NCBI GenBank assembly: GCA_000721375.1
Contig: JOGW01000004.1
Location: 62,001 to 126,000 of the forward strand
DNA from: Streptomyces sp. NRRL B-3428
GTDB taxonomy: Bacteria > Actinomycetota > Actinomycetes > Streptomycetales > Streptomycetaceae
Direction: 5' to 3'
DNA length: 64,000 nucleotides
Shown here: piece by piece, positions 23,680-31,704 of the stretch
How the letters are laid out: each line of letters begins with the position of its first letter
How positions within the stretch are numbered: position 1 is the first letter of the stretch
The notes under the pieces: model-generated
Seen by the model: only the letters and a program-made list of their open reading frames with translations
Told to the model about the DNA's origin: nothing
The model's database searches: none
Made by a program: the position numbers and the translations under genes

Positions 23680-24762
23680 TCAGGACTCCTTCGGGGACAG
23701 GACGGCGGTGATTCGGAGGTCGGGGCCGATGCGTACGGTCTCGGTCACGTCGAGCCGCAACGCGTCGGTGATGGTGGTGATTCCTGCCTCGGCGAGCGCG
23801 GCCGGGCCTGCGCCCAGCAGGACCGGGGCGAGGTAGCCGATGACGCGGTCGACGGCGCCGGCTGCCACGAAGGCGCCTGCCAGGGTCGGGCCGCCTTCGA
23901 GCAGTACGGAGCGGACGCCTCGGGCGTGCAGCGCGTCGAGCAGGGCCGGGATGTCCAATCCCCGTGCGGCGCGCGGAAGTCGGAGAACATCCGGGAGATC
24001 CGTGGTGGCGTCCTCGGCGACGGCGATCAGCGTCGGGGCCGAGTCGTCGAGGATGCGGGCGACGGGCTCGACCGCGCTCGCCTCCGTGTCGACGACGATG
24101 CGCAGCGGCTGTACGGCGCCTTCGATGCCGCGTACTGCCAGGTGCGGGTCGTCGGCGCGCATGGTGCCGGAGCCGACCACGACCGCGTCGCACTCGGCGC
24201 GCAGCCGGTGGACGTCGGCGCGGGATTCAGCGGAGGAGATCCAGCGGCTGGTGCCGTCGGCCGCGGCGATCCGGCCGTCGAGCGTGGCGGCGTACTTCCA
24301 AGTGACGTAAGGGCGGCCGGTGTCGACACTGGTCAGCCAGGCGATGTTCCCTGCGCGCGCCTCGTCTTCGAGCAGTCCGCCTTCGACGTCGATTCCGGCG
24401 TTACGGAGGGTCTGTGCGCCGCCCGTCGCGGTCGGGTTGGGGTCGCTCACCGCGTAGACGACGCGGGCGATTCCGGCCTCGATGAGCGCCTGGGCGCAGG
24501 GGCCGGTGCGTCCGGTGTGGTTGCAGGGTTCGAGGGTGACCAGGGCGGTGCCGCCGCGGGCCTTCTCGCCGGCCGCGCGCAGCGCGTGCACCTCGGCGTG
24601 CGGGCCGCCGGCCCGCTCGTGGAAGCCCTCGCCCATGACCGTGCCGCGGGCGTCGAGGATGACGCAGCCGACGACCGGGTTGGGGCTGGTGGAGCCGAGA
24701 CCGCGTGCGGCGAGCACGACAGCGCGATGCATCGCGATCGCTTCGGCTTCGGTGGTGGCCAC
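23680..24762 (-). CDS. ribD: Bifunctional deaminase/reductase RibD
   Basis: 360 residues. N-terminal cytidine-deaminase-like zinc domain (HAEVHALRAAG and PCNHTGRTGPCAQAL) deaminates the pyrimidine; the C-terminal NADPH reductase domain (TWKYAATLDGRIAAADGTSRWIS, VVVGSGTMRADDPHL, VLLEGGPTLAGAFVAAGAVDRVIGYLAPVLLG) reduces the ribose. First gene of the operon. GTG 24762 is preferred because AGGAGG lies five bases before it; ATG codons up- and downstream lack this. An FMN riboswitch occupies the leader. Confidence 0.96.
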   Translation of the reverse strand: MATTEAEAIAMHRAVVLAARGLGSTSPNPVVGCVILDARGTVMGEGFHERAGGPHAEVHALRAAGEKARGGTALVTLEPCNHTGRTGPCAQALIEAGIARVVYAVSDPNPTATGGAQTLRNAGIDVEGGLLEDEARAGNIAWLTSVDTGRPYVTWKYAATLDGRIAAADGTSRWISSAESRADVHRLRAECDAVVVGSGTMRADDPHLAVRGIEGAVQPLRIVVDTEASAVEPVARILDDSAPTLIAVAEDATTDLPDVLRLPRAARGLDIPALLDALHARGVRSVLLEGGPTLAGAFVAAGAVDRVIGYLAPVLLGAGPAALAEAGITTITDALRLDVTETVRIGPDLRITAVLSPKES

Positions 24763-24927
24763 CGGGTCCTCCTGCCTCATAGGGCACGGACTCCGGGGCC
24801 TGTCGATGACGACAGAGGTCACGGGCAAGGAGCACTTCGGGAACGCCGGACGGCGACGGCCTTCGCCGGCAAAGAGCCGCTGGGCCGAACTGTCGACGGC
24901 GTACACGAAAAGACGTGCCTGCCCGCC

Positions 24928-25054
24928 GCGCACTGCCTCCCATCCGGACTTTCACCGTCGGTCCAGGAATTTCACCTGGTCAACCGGTCACTGGAGGTGA
25001 CCGGGTCGCGGACTGTAACCGCCGGTTCGGAATTACACCGACCCCGGAGTGCGC
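24928..25054 (-). promoter_or_regulatory. FMN riboswitch (RFN element)
   Basis: Read on the minus strand, the P1 stem is GCGCACT (25054-25048) with AGTGCGC (24934-24928). Between them are the invariant RFN blocks: GGGGTCGGTGTAATTCC near the start, ACCGGCGGTTACAGTCCGCGA, GGTGAAATTCCTGGACCGAC, and GGTGAAAGTCCGGATGGGAG at the end. It lies about 165 bases upstream of the ribD start and should shut the whole rib-his-PH operon off when FMN is abundant. The expression platform (24763-24927) shows no T run, so control of translation or Rho-type termination is likelier than a classic intrinsic terminator. Confidence 0.95.
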
Positions 25055-25226
25055 TGCTTCTGTTGGTACACAGCCAGTGTGCCACGCCTGATCGTCGGCC
25101 ATACGGGCGACTGCCTGTGGGCTGGCTCACAGGCGGTTTGCGTTTGTCTTGTAGCTGCCCGGGCCAAAAGGGGCTGCCTCTGCAAGGCTGAAATCTCGCC
25201 GTGAGACCCCTGAAAAGGAGGGCGCG

Positions 25227-25979
25227 ATGAGCACGATTCTTGTCACCGGAGCGACCGGGACGCTCGGAAAGCCCCTGACCAAGTTGTTGCGCGACGCCGG
25301 GCACGACGTACGGGCCATGAGCAGGCGCTCCGACTGGTGGGCCGGTGATCTGCTGACCGGCGCGGGTCTGGGTCAGGCCATGTCCGGTGCGGATGTGGTG
25401 GTGCACTGTGCGACGGCGCCGAGGAAGGGCGCCGATGTCGAGGCGGCCCGGAATCTGATCTCGGCCGCACGCAAGGCGAAGGTCGGGCACCTGGTCTACA
25501 TCTCGATCGTCGGCGTGGATGTCGTACCGCTCGGCTACTACCGCGCGAAGCACGACGTGGAGCGGCAGATCGAGGATTCGGGCATCGGGTGGACGACGCT
25601 GCGCACCACGCAGTTCCACGATCTGGTGGTGCAGACGCTGCAGGCACTGGCGAAGCCGCCCGTGATGCTGATCCCGAAGGACGCGCGGACCCAGCCGATC
25701 GCGGTGGAGGAAGTGGCCGCGCGGCTAGCGGAGTTGGCGCAGGGCGAGCCGCTCGGGCGCGTGGACGACATGGGCGGGCCCGAGGTGTTCACGCTGCGGG
25801 AGCTCGCCGAGAAGTACCTGGCCGCGACGGGCAGGCAGCGGCGGATCGTCGAGGTGCCGCTGGCCGGCAAGACCTACCAGGGCTTCGTACGCGGCGGGCA
25901 TCTGGCGCCCGAACGGGCCGTCGGCAAGGGGACGTTCGAGGAGTACTTGGAACAGCACGTCACCAAGAGCGCTCCCTGA
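25227..25979 (+). CDS. NmrA-like NAD(P)-binding SDR protein
   Basis: 250 residues. Atypical short-chain dehydrogenase with the N-terminal dinucleotide motif TGATGTLGKPL, VVHCATAPRKGADVEAARNLISAA, HLVYISIVGVD, and YYRAKHDVERQIEDSGIGWTTLRTTQFHD, as in NmrA/TMR-like and NADH-quinone-reductase-like proteins. Usually an NAD(P)H-dependent oxidoreductase or redox sensor; substrate unknown. ATG 25227 follows AAAAGGAGGG. It stands alone between the riboflavin leader (divergent) and the convergent ROK gene. Confidence 0.9.
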   Translation: MSTILVTGATGTLGKPLTKLLRDAGHDVRAMSRRSDWWAGDLLTGAGLGQAMSGADVVVHCATAPRKGADVEAARNLISAARKAKVGHLVYISIVGVDVVPLGYYRAKHDVERQIEDSGIGWTTLRTTQFHDLVVQTLQALAKPPVMLIPKDARTQPIAVEEVAARLAELAQGEPLGRVDDMGGPEVFTLRELAEKYLAATGRQRRIVEVPLAGKTYQGFVRGGHLAPERAVGKGTFEEYLEQHVTKSAP

Positions 25980-25992
25980 GACCTGAGACCGG

Positions 25993-27198
25993 TCAGCTTT
26001 CCGAGGGGAACAGCGCGTCCTGAGCCGCCTCCTGCGCGGCGAGAAGTGCGCCGCGCAGGACCGCGCCGCCGCCGAGTTCGCCCGCGCGCACTTCCGTGTG
26101 CAGCGGGGAGAGCTTGGCCACGCGTTCCTCGACCCGCGCGGCGAGTTCGCTGCCGCCCGCGCAGCCGATCTCGCCGCCGAGGACCACACAGCCGGGGTCG
26201 ATGACGGCGGCGGTGGCTGCAACGGCGAGGGCGATACGGTCGGCGAGGGTGTCGAGGAATGCGTCGACGTGCTCGCGGCCGGCGCCCGACGGCTCGGCGG
26301 GCGCGGCAACAGCCGCGCGCACCACCGCCTCGCCGGCAGGTCCTGAGCCCTGTCCGGGAACCCCGAACACCCCATGTTCCGCGCCGAGTTCCACGATCGC
26401 CTGCGAGGAGGCGAGGGCGTGGAACCCGCCCGCACAGTCGACCGCCGACGGCAGCCTCGAAGTGCCCGGCACGGGCAGGAACCCCAGCTCGCCCGCGCCG
26501 CCCGAGGCCCCGCGCCGCAGCCGCCCGTCGAGCAGCACCGCGGCGCCCACGCCATGGCCGAGCCACAGCAGGACGAAGGTGTCGCGGTCGCGCGCCGCGC
26601 CCGCCCGGCGCTCGGCGACGGCGGCGAGATTGGTCTCGTTCTCGACGAGCACGGTCGCGGGAAGTTCCTTCTGCAGGGCGGCCACCAGGCGCCGGTGCCA
26701 TTCGGGCAGACCGCTGGAGTCACGCAGTTCGCCGCTCGACGGATCGATCAGGCCGGGCGCGCCGATGCCGACGCTGTGCAGCTCGCGAACCCCGGCGCTG
26801 CGGGCGGTCTTGTCGAGCAGCGCCACGGCACGTTCGACCGCGATCTCCGTACCGCCGGTCCCGTCGATCGGCAGCTCCGCCTCGGCGAGGACGGTGCCGA
26901 GGAGATCCGAGACGATCACGGAGACACCCATGGTGCGTACGTCGAGCGCCGCGAGATGGGCGACGTCCGCCACGATCCCGTACAGCTTCGCGTTGGGCCC
27001 GCGACGCTGCGCGCCCGCCTCCCCCACCACACCGATCAGGCCGGAGCCCTGCAGCCGCTCGACGAGATCGGCGACCGTCGGCCGGGACAGGCCCGTCAGC
27101 TCCTTGAGCTGCCCTGCGGTGAGCGCGCCCTCGCGCTGCAGCAGACGCAGCGCGAGCCGGTCGTTGATGGCTCGGGCGGTACGGGGTGATGCGGGCAT
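25993..27198 (-). CDS. ROK family transcriptional regulator
   Basis: 401 residues, full-length ROK repressor. N-terminal winged helix (LALRLLQREGALTAGQLKELTGLSRPTVADLVERL), then the sugar-kinase-like fold (LAALDVRTMGVSVIVSDLLG, ENETNLAAVAERRAG, LLWLGHGVGAAVLLDGRLRRGASGGAGELGFLPV, and IDPGCVVLGGEIG). The cysteine-rich zinc motif of classic ROK members is not seen in the usual form. ATG 27198 has AAGGA upstream. It is divergent from an MFS transporter gene; a palindrome (27253-27273) overlapping the MFS -10 is the likely operator, so the ligand is probably the MFS cargo. Confidence 0.93.
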   Translation of the reverse strand: MPASPRTARAINDRLALRLLQREGALTAGQLKELTGLSRPTVADLVERLQGSGLIGVVGEAGAQRRGPNAKLYGIVADVAHLAALDVRTMGVSVIVSDLLGTVLAEAELPIDGTGGTEIAVERAVALLDKTARSAGVRELHSVGIGAPGLIDPSSGELRDSSGLPEWHRRLVAALQKELPATVLVENETNLAAVAERRAGAARDRDTFVLLWLGHGVGAAVLLDGRLRRGASGGAGELGFLPVPGTSRLPSAVDCAGGFHALASSQAIVELGAEHGVFGVPGQGSGPAGEAVVRAAVAAPAEPSGAGREHVDAFLDTLADRIALAVAATAAVIDPGCVVLGGEIGCAGGSELAARVEERVAKLSPLHTEVRAGELGGGAVLRGALLAAQEAAQDALFPSES

Positions 27199-27252
27199 GG
27201 CGGGGATCCTTCCAGATCGCCGCGAGGGAGGCGGCGGGAGATGACCGCTATT

Positions 27253-27273
27253 TATCAGGCAGGGTTCCTGATA
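27253..27273. promoter_or_regulatory. ROK/MFS operator: TATCAGG-N7-CCTGATA
   Basis: Perfect 7-bp arms in the 119-bp divergent spacer. The right arm runs into TAGTTT (27272-27277), a good -10 for the MFS gene, so bound repressor would block that promoter. Confidence 0.7.
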
Positions 27274-27317
27274 GTTTACGACGGCAGCGCCGGGTAAGGA
27301 CGCCGGGAGGGGAAGAA

Positions 27318-28541
27318 GTGAGTGAAACGAAGCTGATACCAAGGGAGTTGATGCGGGCGCGGTACGCCGTGGCCGCCGTGTTCTGTGTGCACGGGTCGGT
27401 CACCGGCTCGTTCGCCACCCGTATCCCCTGGATCCAGGACCATGCCGGCCTCAGCGCGGGCCAGCTCGGCTTCGCCCTCGCTTTCCCCGCGCTCGGCGCC
27501 TCCGTCGCCATGCCGCTCGCGGCCGCGATCAGCCACCGTTTCGGCGCGCGGGACGCGCTGCGGGTGCTGCTCGCGATGTGGACCCTGTCCCTGATCCTGC
27601 CCTCGCTCGCGCCGGGCCTGCTCACCTTGTGCCTTGGCCTTTTCGTGTACGGGGCCACCTCGGGCATGTCCGACGTCGTGATGAACGCAATCGGGCTCGA
27701 GACCGAGAACCGTATGGGCCGTTCGATCATGTCCGGACTGCACGGCATGTGGAGCGCGGGCGCCCTGATCGGGTCGGCCGGCGGCACTCTCGCCGCACAT
27801 ATGGGCGCCGACGCCCGGATCCACCATCTGCTCGCGGCGGGAGTGCTCACCGTGCTCGGTCTGATCGCCTGCCGCTTCGTACTGGATCCGCCGAGCGCCG
27901 AGGAAGAGGACGCGCCGCCGCGCTTCGCGCTGCCGCCCAAGTCGGCGCTGCTCATCGGGGCCGTCGGCTTCTGCGCGGTGTTCGCCGAGGGGGCGAGCCT
28001 GGACTGGTCCGCGGTCTACCTCAAGGACGAGCTGGAGACCTCGGCCGGTCTGGCCGCCGCCTGCACCACGGCGTTCGCGCTCACCATGGCCGTCGCCCGG
28101 ATCGCGGGCGACAAGGTGGTGGACCGTTTCGGTCCCGTGCGCACGGTGCGTACGGGCGGTGTACTGGCCACCGCGGGCGGCCTGTTGGTCGTCTTCGCGG
28201 GGCACCCGGCCGTCGCGATGACCGGCTTCGGTCTGATGGGCCTCGGCATCGCCGTGGTCGTGCCGCTCGCGTTCGCCGCGGCGGGGCGCAGTGGCCCCAA
28301 CCCCAGCCAGGCCATCGCGGGCGTCGCGACGGTCACGTACACCTCGGGGCTCATCGCCCCTTCGGCGATCGGTGCCGTGGCCAACGCGACCTCGCTGATG
28401 GTGTCGTTCGGTCTGGTGACCGCCCTGGCGATGGGGTTGATCCTGTTCGCCGGGGTACTGCGATCGGCCGGACGCGAGCAGGACGAGCAGGTCGCGTCGG
28501 GTGGTACCGCGCAGGTGCGGCAGGCGAGCCCTCAGGGCTGA
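27318..28541 (+). CDS. MFS transporter
   Basis: 407 residues with about 12 membrane helices: GSFATRIPWIQDHAGLSAGQLGFALAF at the start, SGMSDVVMNAIGLETENRMGRSIMSGLHGMWSAGALIG (typical of fucose/YbjJ-like MFS proteins), and GLIAPSAIGAVANATSLMVSF near the C-terminus. The cargo is unknown, but with a divergent ROK regulator a sugar or sugar derivative is likely. GTG 27318 is chosen because GGAGG lies 7 bases upstream; the ATG 11 codons on has GGGAG as a weaker alternative. Convergent with the exopolysaccharide block; their stops share one hairpin. Confidence 0.92.
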   Translation: MSETKLIPRELMRARYAVAAVFCVHGSVTGSFATRIPWIQDHAGLSAGQLGFALAFPALGASVAMPLAAAISHRFGARDALRVLLAMWTLSLILPSLAPGLLTLCLGLFVYGATSGMSDVVMNAIGLETENRMGRSIMSGLHGMWSAGALIGSAGGTLAAHMGADARIHHLLAAGVLTVLGLIACRFVLDPPSAEEEDAPPRFALPPKSALLIGAVGFCAVFAEGASLDWSAVYLKDELETSAGLAAACTTAFALTMAVARIAGDKVVDRFGPVRTVRTGGVLATAGGLLVVFAGHPAVAMTGFGLMGLGIAVVVPLAFAAAGRSGPNPSQAIAGVATVTYTSGLIAPSAIGAVANATSLMVSFGLVTALAMGLILFAGVLRSAGREQDEQVASGGTAQVRQASPQG

Positions 28542-28567
28542 GCGGTCATCGGGCGGCGCGGCTCAGC
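28537..28567. terminator. Hairpin shared by convergent MFS and GH114 genes
   Basis: GCTGAGC (28537-28543) pairs with GCTCAGC (28561-28567) across a 17-base G+C-rich loop, and includes both stop codons. Modest stem, no T run. Confidence 0.45.
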
Positions 28568-29357
28568 AGGGTCTGCGCCAGGCCCCGAGGTCCAGGCGCT
28601 TGGCCATCGAGCTGAAGCGCAGCGGCCTGGTCCTCGGGCAGAAGTCGGCGGGCGGCAAGGCGTACTCGACGTGCAGTACGGCCTTGCCCGCGTCGACGAA
28701 GGGCTTCAGTGCGGCGCACTCGTCGTACTGGACGCACTCCTCGTTCACCGCGAAGTCGAACTCGTCCACCAGCTGCGGAATTTGGGGCAGGTCGTTCTTG
28801 AGGCCGACCGACATGCCGCGCTCGTGGGCGAGGCCGGCGAGCATGCGGTTGTACGTGAGCTGATGGCGGGCGGTCAGCGGGAAGCCGGTGTCGTTGAGGT
28901 AGCCGTCCATCAGATCGGGTTCCACGGCGTCGTAGCCGCGGGCGTGGCACAGGTCGAAGCGTGCGGCCATCAGCGGGCGCAGGATGTCGAGCCGGCGGAT
29001 GTCCAGCCAGCGTTCGCCGGGCCAGCCGTTGGCGCGTCCGCGCACGGCGGCGGGGAAGTCGCGGTGGTCGGGGCGGAAGGACTCCCAGGCGCCGGCGTTG
29101 ATGTAGCAGATGACCTTGCGGCCAGCTCGGTGCAGCCGCTCCACGGTCGCCCTGTCGTTCTCGAATCCGTCGATGTCGTACACCGGGACGTCCACGCCGA
29201 AGTCGATACGGCCGTCGAGCTGCCACTGCCAGGTGGTGCCCTGGGCGGGGCGCCAGCGGTCGCCGGGGCGCGGGTCCGGACGCTGCGCGGGCGTCGAGCA
29301 GGCCGCCAGGAACAGGGCGCAGAGCAAGAGGGCCACCAGGCGACTGAAGCGGGTCAT
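28563..29357 (-). CDS. GH114 endo-alpha-1,4-polygalactosaminidase-like lipoprotein
   Basis: 264 residues. Lipoprotein signal with lipobox LAAC at Cys20, so anchored outside the membrane. The rest is a GH114 TIM barrel: TWQWQLDGRIDFGVDVPVYDIDGF, VICYINAGAWESFRPD, RWLDIRRLDILRPLMAARFD, the catalytic Asp in AVEPDLMDGY (D148), and the Glu in NEECVQYDEC (E206 or E207). GH114 enzymes (Aspergillus Ega3) cut alpha-1,4-galactosamine polymers. It begins in a 4-bp overlap with the spherulin-4 gene and is the last gene of the exopolysaccharide operon, so it likely trims or releases the polymer. Confidence 0.9.
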   Translation of the reverse strand: MTRFSRLVALLLCALFLAACSTPAQRPDPRPGDRWRPAQGTTWQWQLDGRIDFGVDVPVYDIDGFENDRATVERLHRAGRKVICYINAGAWESFRPDHRDFPAAVRGRANGWPGERWLDIRRLDILRPLMAARFDLCHARGYDAVEPDLMDGYLNDTGFPLTARHQLTYNRMLAGLAHERGMSVGLKNDLPQIPQLVDEFDFAVNEECVQYDECAALKPFVDAGKAVLHVEYALPPADFCPRTRPLRFSSMAKRLDLGAWRRPC

Positions 29358-30037
29358 GAGGCGGCCTCCGCGACCGGGAGCGGAGGCGGCTGCGACCAAG
29401 GGTTCGGACCGTGCCCGGGCACGGCGCAGTACACAGCTGCCCCGCGCAACCGTGCTGTTCGGGCGGCCAGTGCGCACAGGGCGGGCGGCACTCCGTGGAC
29501 GAGATGGCAGAAGCGCTCCGGCGGATGCTCGGCGGTCCAGTTCGGCGCCGCCGGTGCGGTGCGGTAGGCGTGCCAGTCGCCTTCGAAGGTGACGAGGAGA
29601 TCGGCGAACTCCGCGTATCCGGGGGCCGGATGGACTCCGGGGTTGAGCGCGACGGTTTCCATGCCCCGGCGGCGGATCGCGCGGACGAGGCGTCGGTAGT
29701 GCCGAAGGTGCGAAGCGGTCGAAGCGCTCTGGTCGAGGAAACAGCCGTCCACCCCGTACCACTCCCGGTGGCGCTCGGCATCGGCCGTGACCTCTGCTGC
29801 GGGGCGCTCCCCGTAGGCCGTATCGACGTATCCGAGCAGCCGTACCCCCGCCGCCCGCAGATCGCGGGCGGCGGCGGCGAAGGACGGTTCGCGGGTGGTG
29901 CCCGGTCCGTCGGCGACGTTCAGGATCACCGCGTGCAGCCGGTCGGCGTGCAGCGCGAGGCGTTCCCAGGCGGCGGGGTCGACCGCCGGATGGACGTACA
30001 TCGGCACCAGAAGGCCCGTGCGCCCTGTGGTGGTCAA
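29354..30037 (-). CDS. Spherulin-4 family protein (GH135/Sph3-like)
   Basis: 227 residues. Spherulin-4 fold: GLLVPMYVHPAVDPAAWERL, HAVILNVADGPG, VRLLGYVDTAYGERP, WYGVDGCFLDQ and DLLVTFEGDWHAY match the conserved barrel strands; D102 and E152 are the candidate catalytic acids. Sph3 (GH135) of Aspergillus cleaves N-acetylgalactosamine polymer and is needed for galactosaminogalactan production. Odd: I see no signal peptide or membrane anchor, so this copy may act in the cytoplasm or leave by a non-classical route. Overlaps its neighbours by 4 bp on both sides (30034-30037 and 29354-29357). Confidence 0.88.
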   Translation of the reverse strand: MTTTGRTGLLVPMYVHPAVDPAAWERLALHADRLHAVILNVADGPGTTREPSFAAAARDLRAAGVRLLGYVDTAYGERPAAEVTADAERHREWYGVDGCFLDQSASTASHLRHYRRLVRAIRRRGMETVALNPGVHPAPGYAEFADLLVTFEGDWHAYRTAPAAPNWTAEHPPERFCHLVHGVPPALCALAARTARLRGAAVYCAVPGHGPNPWSQPPPLPVAEAAS

Positions 30038-30933
30038 CGCGCCACCGGGGTTCGCAGGGACCGCCAGTGGTCAGTGACGGATTGTTCGAGCGTGCGGCTC
30101 GGCGCCCAGCCCAGGGCCGTCCGTGCGGCGCCGATGTCCGCGCAGCTCCAGGAGACGGCGCCGGAACGGGCCGAGCCGTCGCCCGTCTCCTGGAGCTGCC
30201 TCAAGTGCCCCGCCGCCTCGACGAACCGGCCGGCCAGCTCGCGTACCGGGGTGGCGTGCCCGCTGCCGATGTTCAGGACGGGCGGCAACGGCCCTGGCGC
30301 GCACGCGGCGAGCACGGCCGCCTCGGCCACGTCCCTGGCGTCCACGAAGTCCCGGTACGCGGAGAGATCGCCTACGCGTACGGTGCCGTCGGGACCGGCC
30401 CGCAGCAGCTCGGCCGCGAGCCGGCCGGGCAGTGCGGCGGTCGGCGCGCCCGGTCCGACCGGGTTGAACACCCGTAGCACGACGGCGTCGAGGCCGGACG
30501 ATGTCACGGCCACCGTGCCCGCCAACTTCGTTGCGCCGTAAGGAGTTTGCGGCCGGGTGGGCGCGTCCTCGGTCACCGGCACGTTCAGTGCGGTCGGCCC
30601 GTACTCCCCCGCCGAGCCGAAGTGGACAAGGCGCGCGGACGGCGCCGCCTCGTGCAGTGCCTCGCACAGAGCGGCCGGCCCCCGCGCATTGAGATCCGCC
30701 AGGCGTACGGCGCTGCCCGCCACGAGGCCCGCGCAGTTGACCACCGCGTCGGGCGCCGCCGCGTGCAGGGCGTCCGTGATCCGCGCGGGGTCGGCGGTCA
30801 GGTCGAGGGACACGTCCGCGTCCGGCGAACGTCCGCCGACCAGCAGCCGCACACCCGGCAGGGCGCTCAGCCGCTCGGCGGTGTGCGCGCCGAGGAAGCC
30901 GCCTGCCCCCAGGATCAGCACACGCATGATCAC
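30034..30933 (-). CDS. NAD-dependent epimerase/dehydratase (sugar-nucleotide SDR)
   Basis: 299 residues. Extended SDR: GAGGFLGAHTAERL dinucleotide motif, LDLTADPARITDAL, catalytic YGATKLAG (Tyr-x3-Lys) and YRDFVDARDVAEAA, typical of UDP-sugar epimerases and dehydratases. Substrate not readable; in this context it may supply the galacto-configured amino sugar (as Uge3 does in fungi), or another NDP-sugar. ATG 30933 overlaps the stop of the nucleotidyltransferase gene; its stop overlaps the spherulin-4 start. Central gene of the coupled block. Confidence 0.85.
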   Translation of the reverse strand: MIMRVLILGAGGFLGAHTAERLSALPGVRLLVGGRSPDADVSLDLTADPARITDALHAAAPDAVVNCAGLVAGSAVRLADLNARGPAALCEALHEAAPSARLVHFGSAGEYGPTALNVPVTEDAPTRPQTPYGATKLAGTVAVTSSGLDAVVLRVFNPVGPGAPTAALPGRLAAELLRAGPDGTVRVGDLSAYRDFVDARDVAEAAVLAACAPGPLPPVLNIGSGHATPVRELAGRFVEAAGHLRQLQETGDGSARSGAVSWSCADIGAARTALGWAPSRTLEQSVTDHWRSLRTPVAR

Positions 30934-31643
30934 GCCCCCTTGAGCAGCAGCGGGCGGTAGGTGGTGAACTCGGCGTTCGCCCGGTCGTAGTCGTCGGGGC
31001 GGCCGATGTCCAGCCAGTAGCCGTCGAACTCGTAGGCGTGCGGCGGGGTTCCGGTGCCGAGCAGGTCGAGGACGAGCTCGTCGAAGCCGAGCGGCAGGCC
31101 CGGTGTGTAGCCGGCGAGGGTCCTGCGGGAGAGGCCGTACACGCCCATCGAGACCCGGTAGTCCAGATCCGGTTTCTCGGCGAAGGAGACGATCCGGCCC
31201 GACTCGGTGGTGAGGACGCCGAAGTCGATCGCCACCTTGCGGGGGTACGTGGCGACGGTGAGCGGGGCGCCGGAGTCGGCGTGCCGTGTGAGGACATCAC
31301 CGAAGTCGAGGTCCGTGAGGATGTCCCCGTTCATCACGAGGAACCGCTCGGGCAGTCGGTCGAGCATCGGAAGGAGCGGGCCCATGGTGCCGAGCGGGCT
31401 GTCCTCGGCGGCGTAGTCGATGCGCAGCCCCCACTGGCTGCCGTCGCCCACGTACGCGCGGATGATGTGGCCGAGGTGGCCGATGGCCACGGTGCAGCTG
31501 GTGAATCCGGATGCGGCCAGCTGGCGCAGGACGATCTCGAGGATCGCGTGCTGGTCACCGATCGGGACGAGCGGCTTGGGCAGCGAGGTGGTGTACGGGC
31601 GCAGCCGGACGCCTTTGCCTCCGGCCAGGATCACTGCGTGCAT
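30930..31643 (-). CDS. Sugar-phosphate nucleotidyltransferase
   Basis: 237 residues. NTP-transferase fold with signature AVILAGGKGVRLRPYTTSLPKPLVPIGD, MNGDILTDLDFGDVL (metal-binding Asp), and the C-terminal GYWLDIGRPDDYDRAN. Activates a sugar-1-phosphate to an NDP-sugar (related enzymes use glucose, mannose or heptose 1-phosphate). No hexapeptide-repeat acetyltransferase domain, so it is not a GlmU type. ATG 31643; 61 bp after the dehydratase gene, and coupled to the SDR by 4 bp. Inferred to make the activated sugar for the neighbouring exopolysaccharide enzymes. Confidence 0.9.
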   Translation of the reverse strand: MHAVILAGGKGVRLRPYTTSLPKPLVPIGDQHAILEIVLRQLAASGFTSCTVAIGHLGHIIRAYVGDGSQWGLRIDYAAEDSPLGTMGPLLPMLDRLPERFLVMNGDILTDLDFGDVLTRHADSGAPLTVATYPRKVAIDFGVLTTESGRIVSFAEKPDLDYRVSMGVYGLSRRTLAGYTPGLPLGFDELVLDLLGTGTPPHAYEFDGYWLDIGRPDDYDRANAEFTTYRPLLLKGA

Positions 31644-31704
31644 GGGTTTCCCCCTGTGGTTCGTGCGGGTCGCGAGGGGCTGGTCATGGCCCCTGGCCCG
31701 GAGG

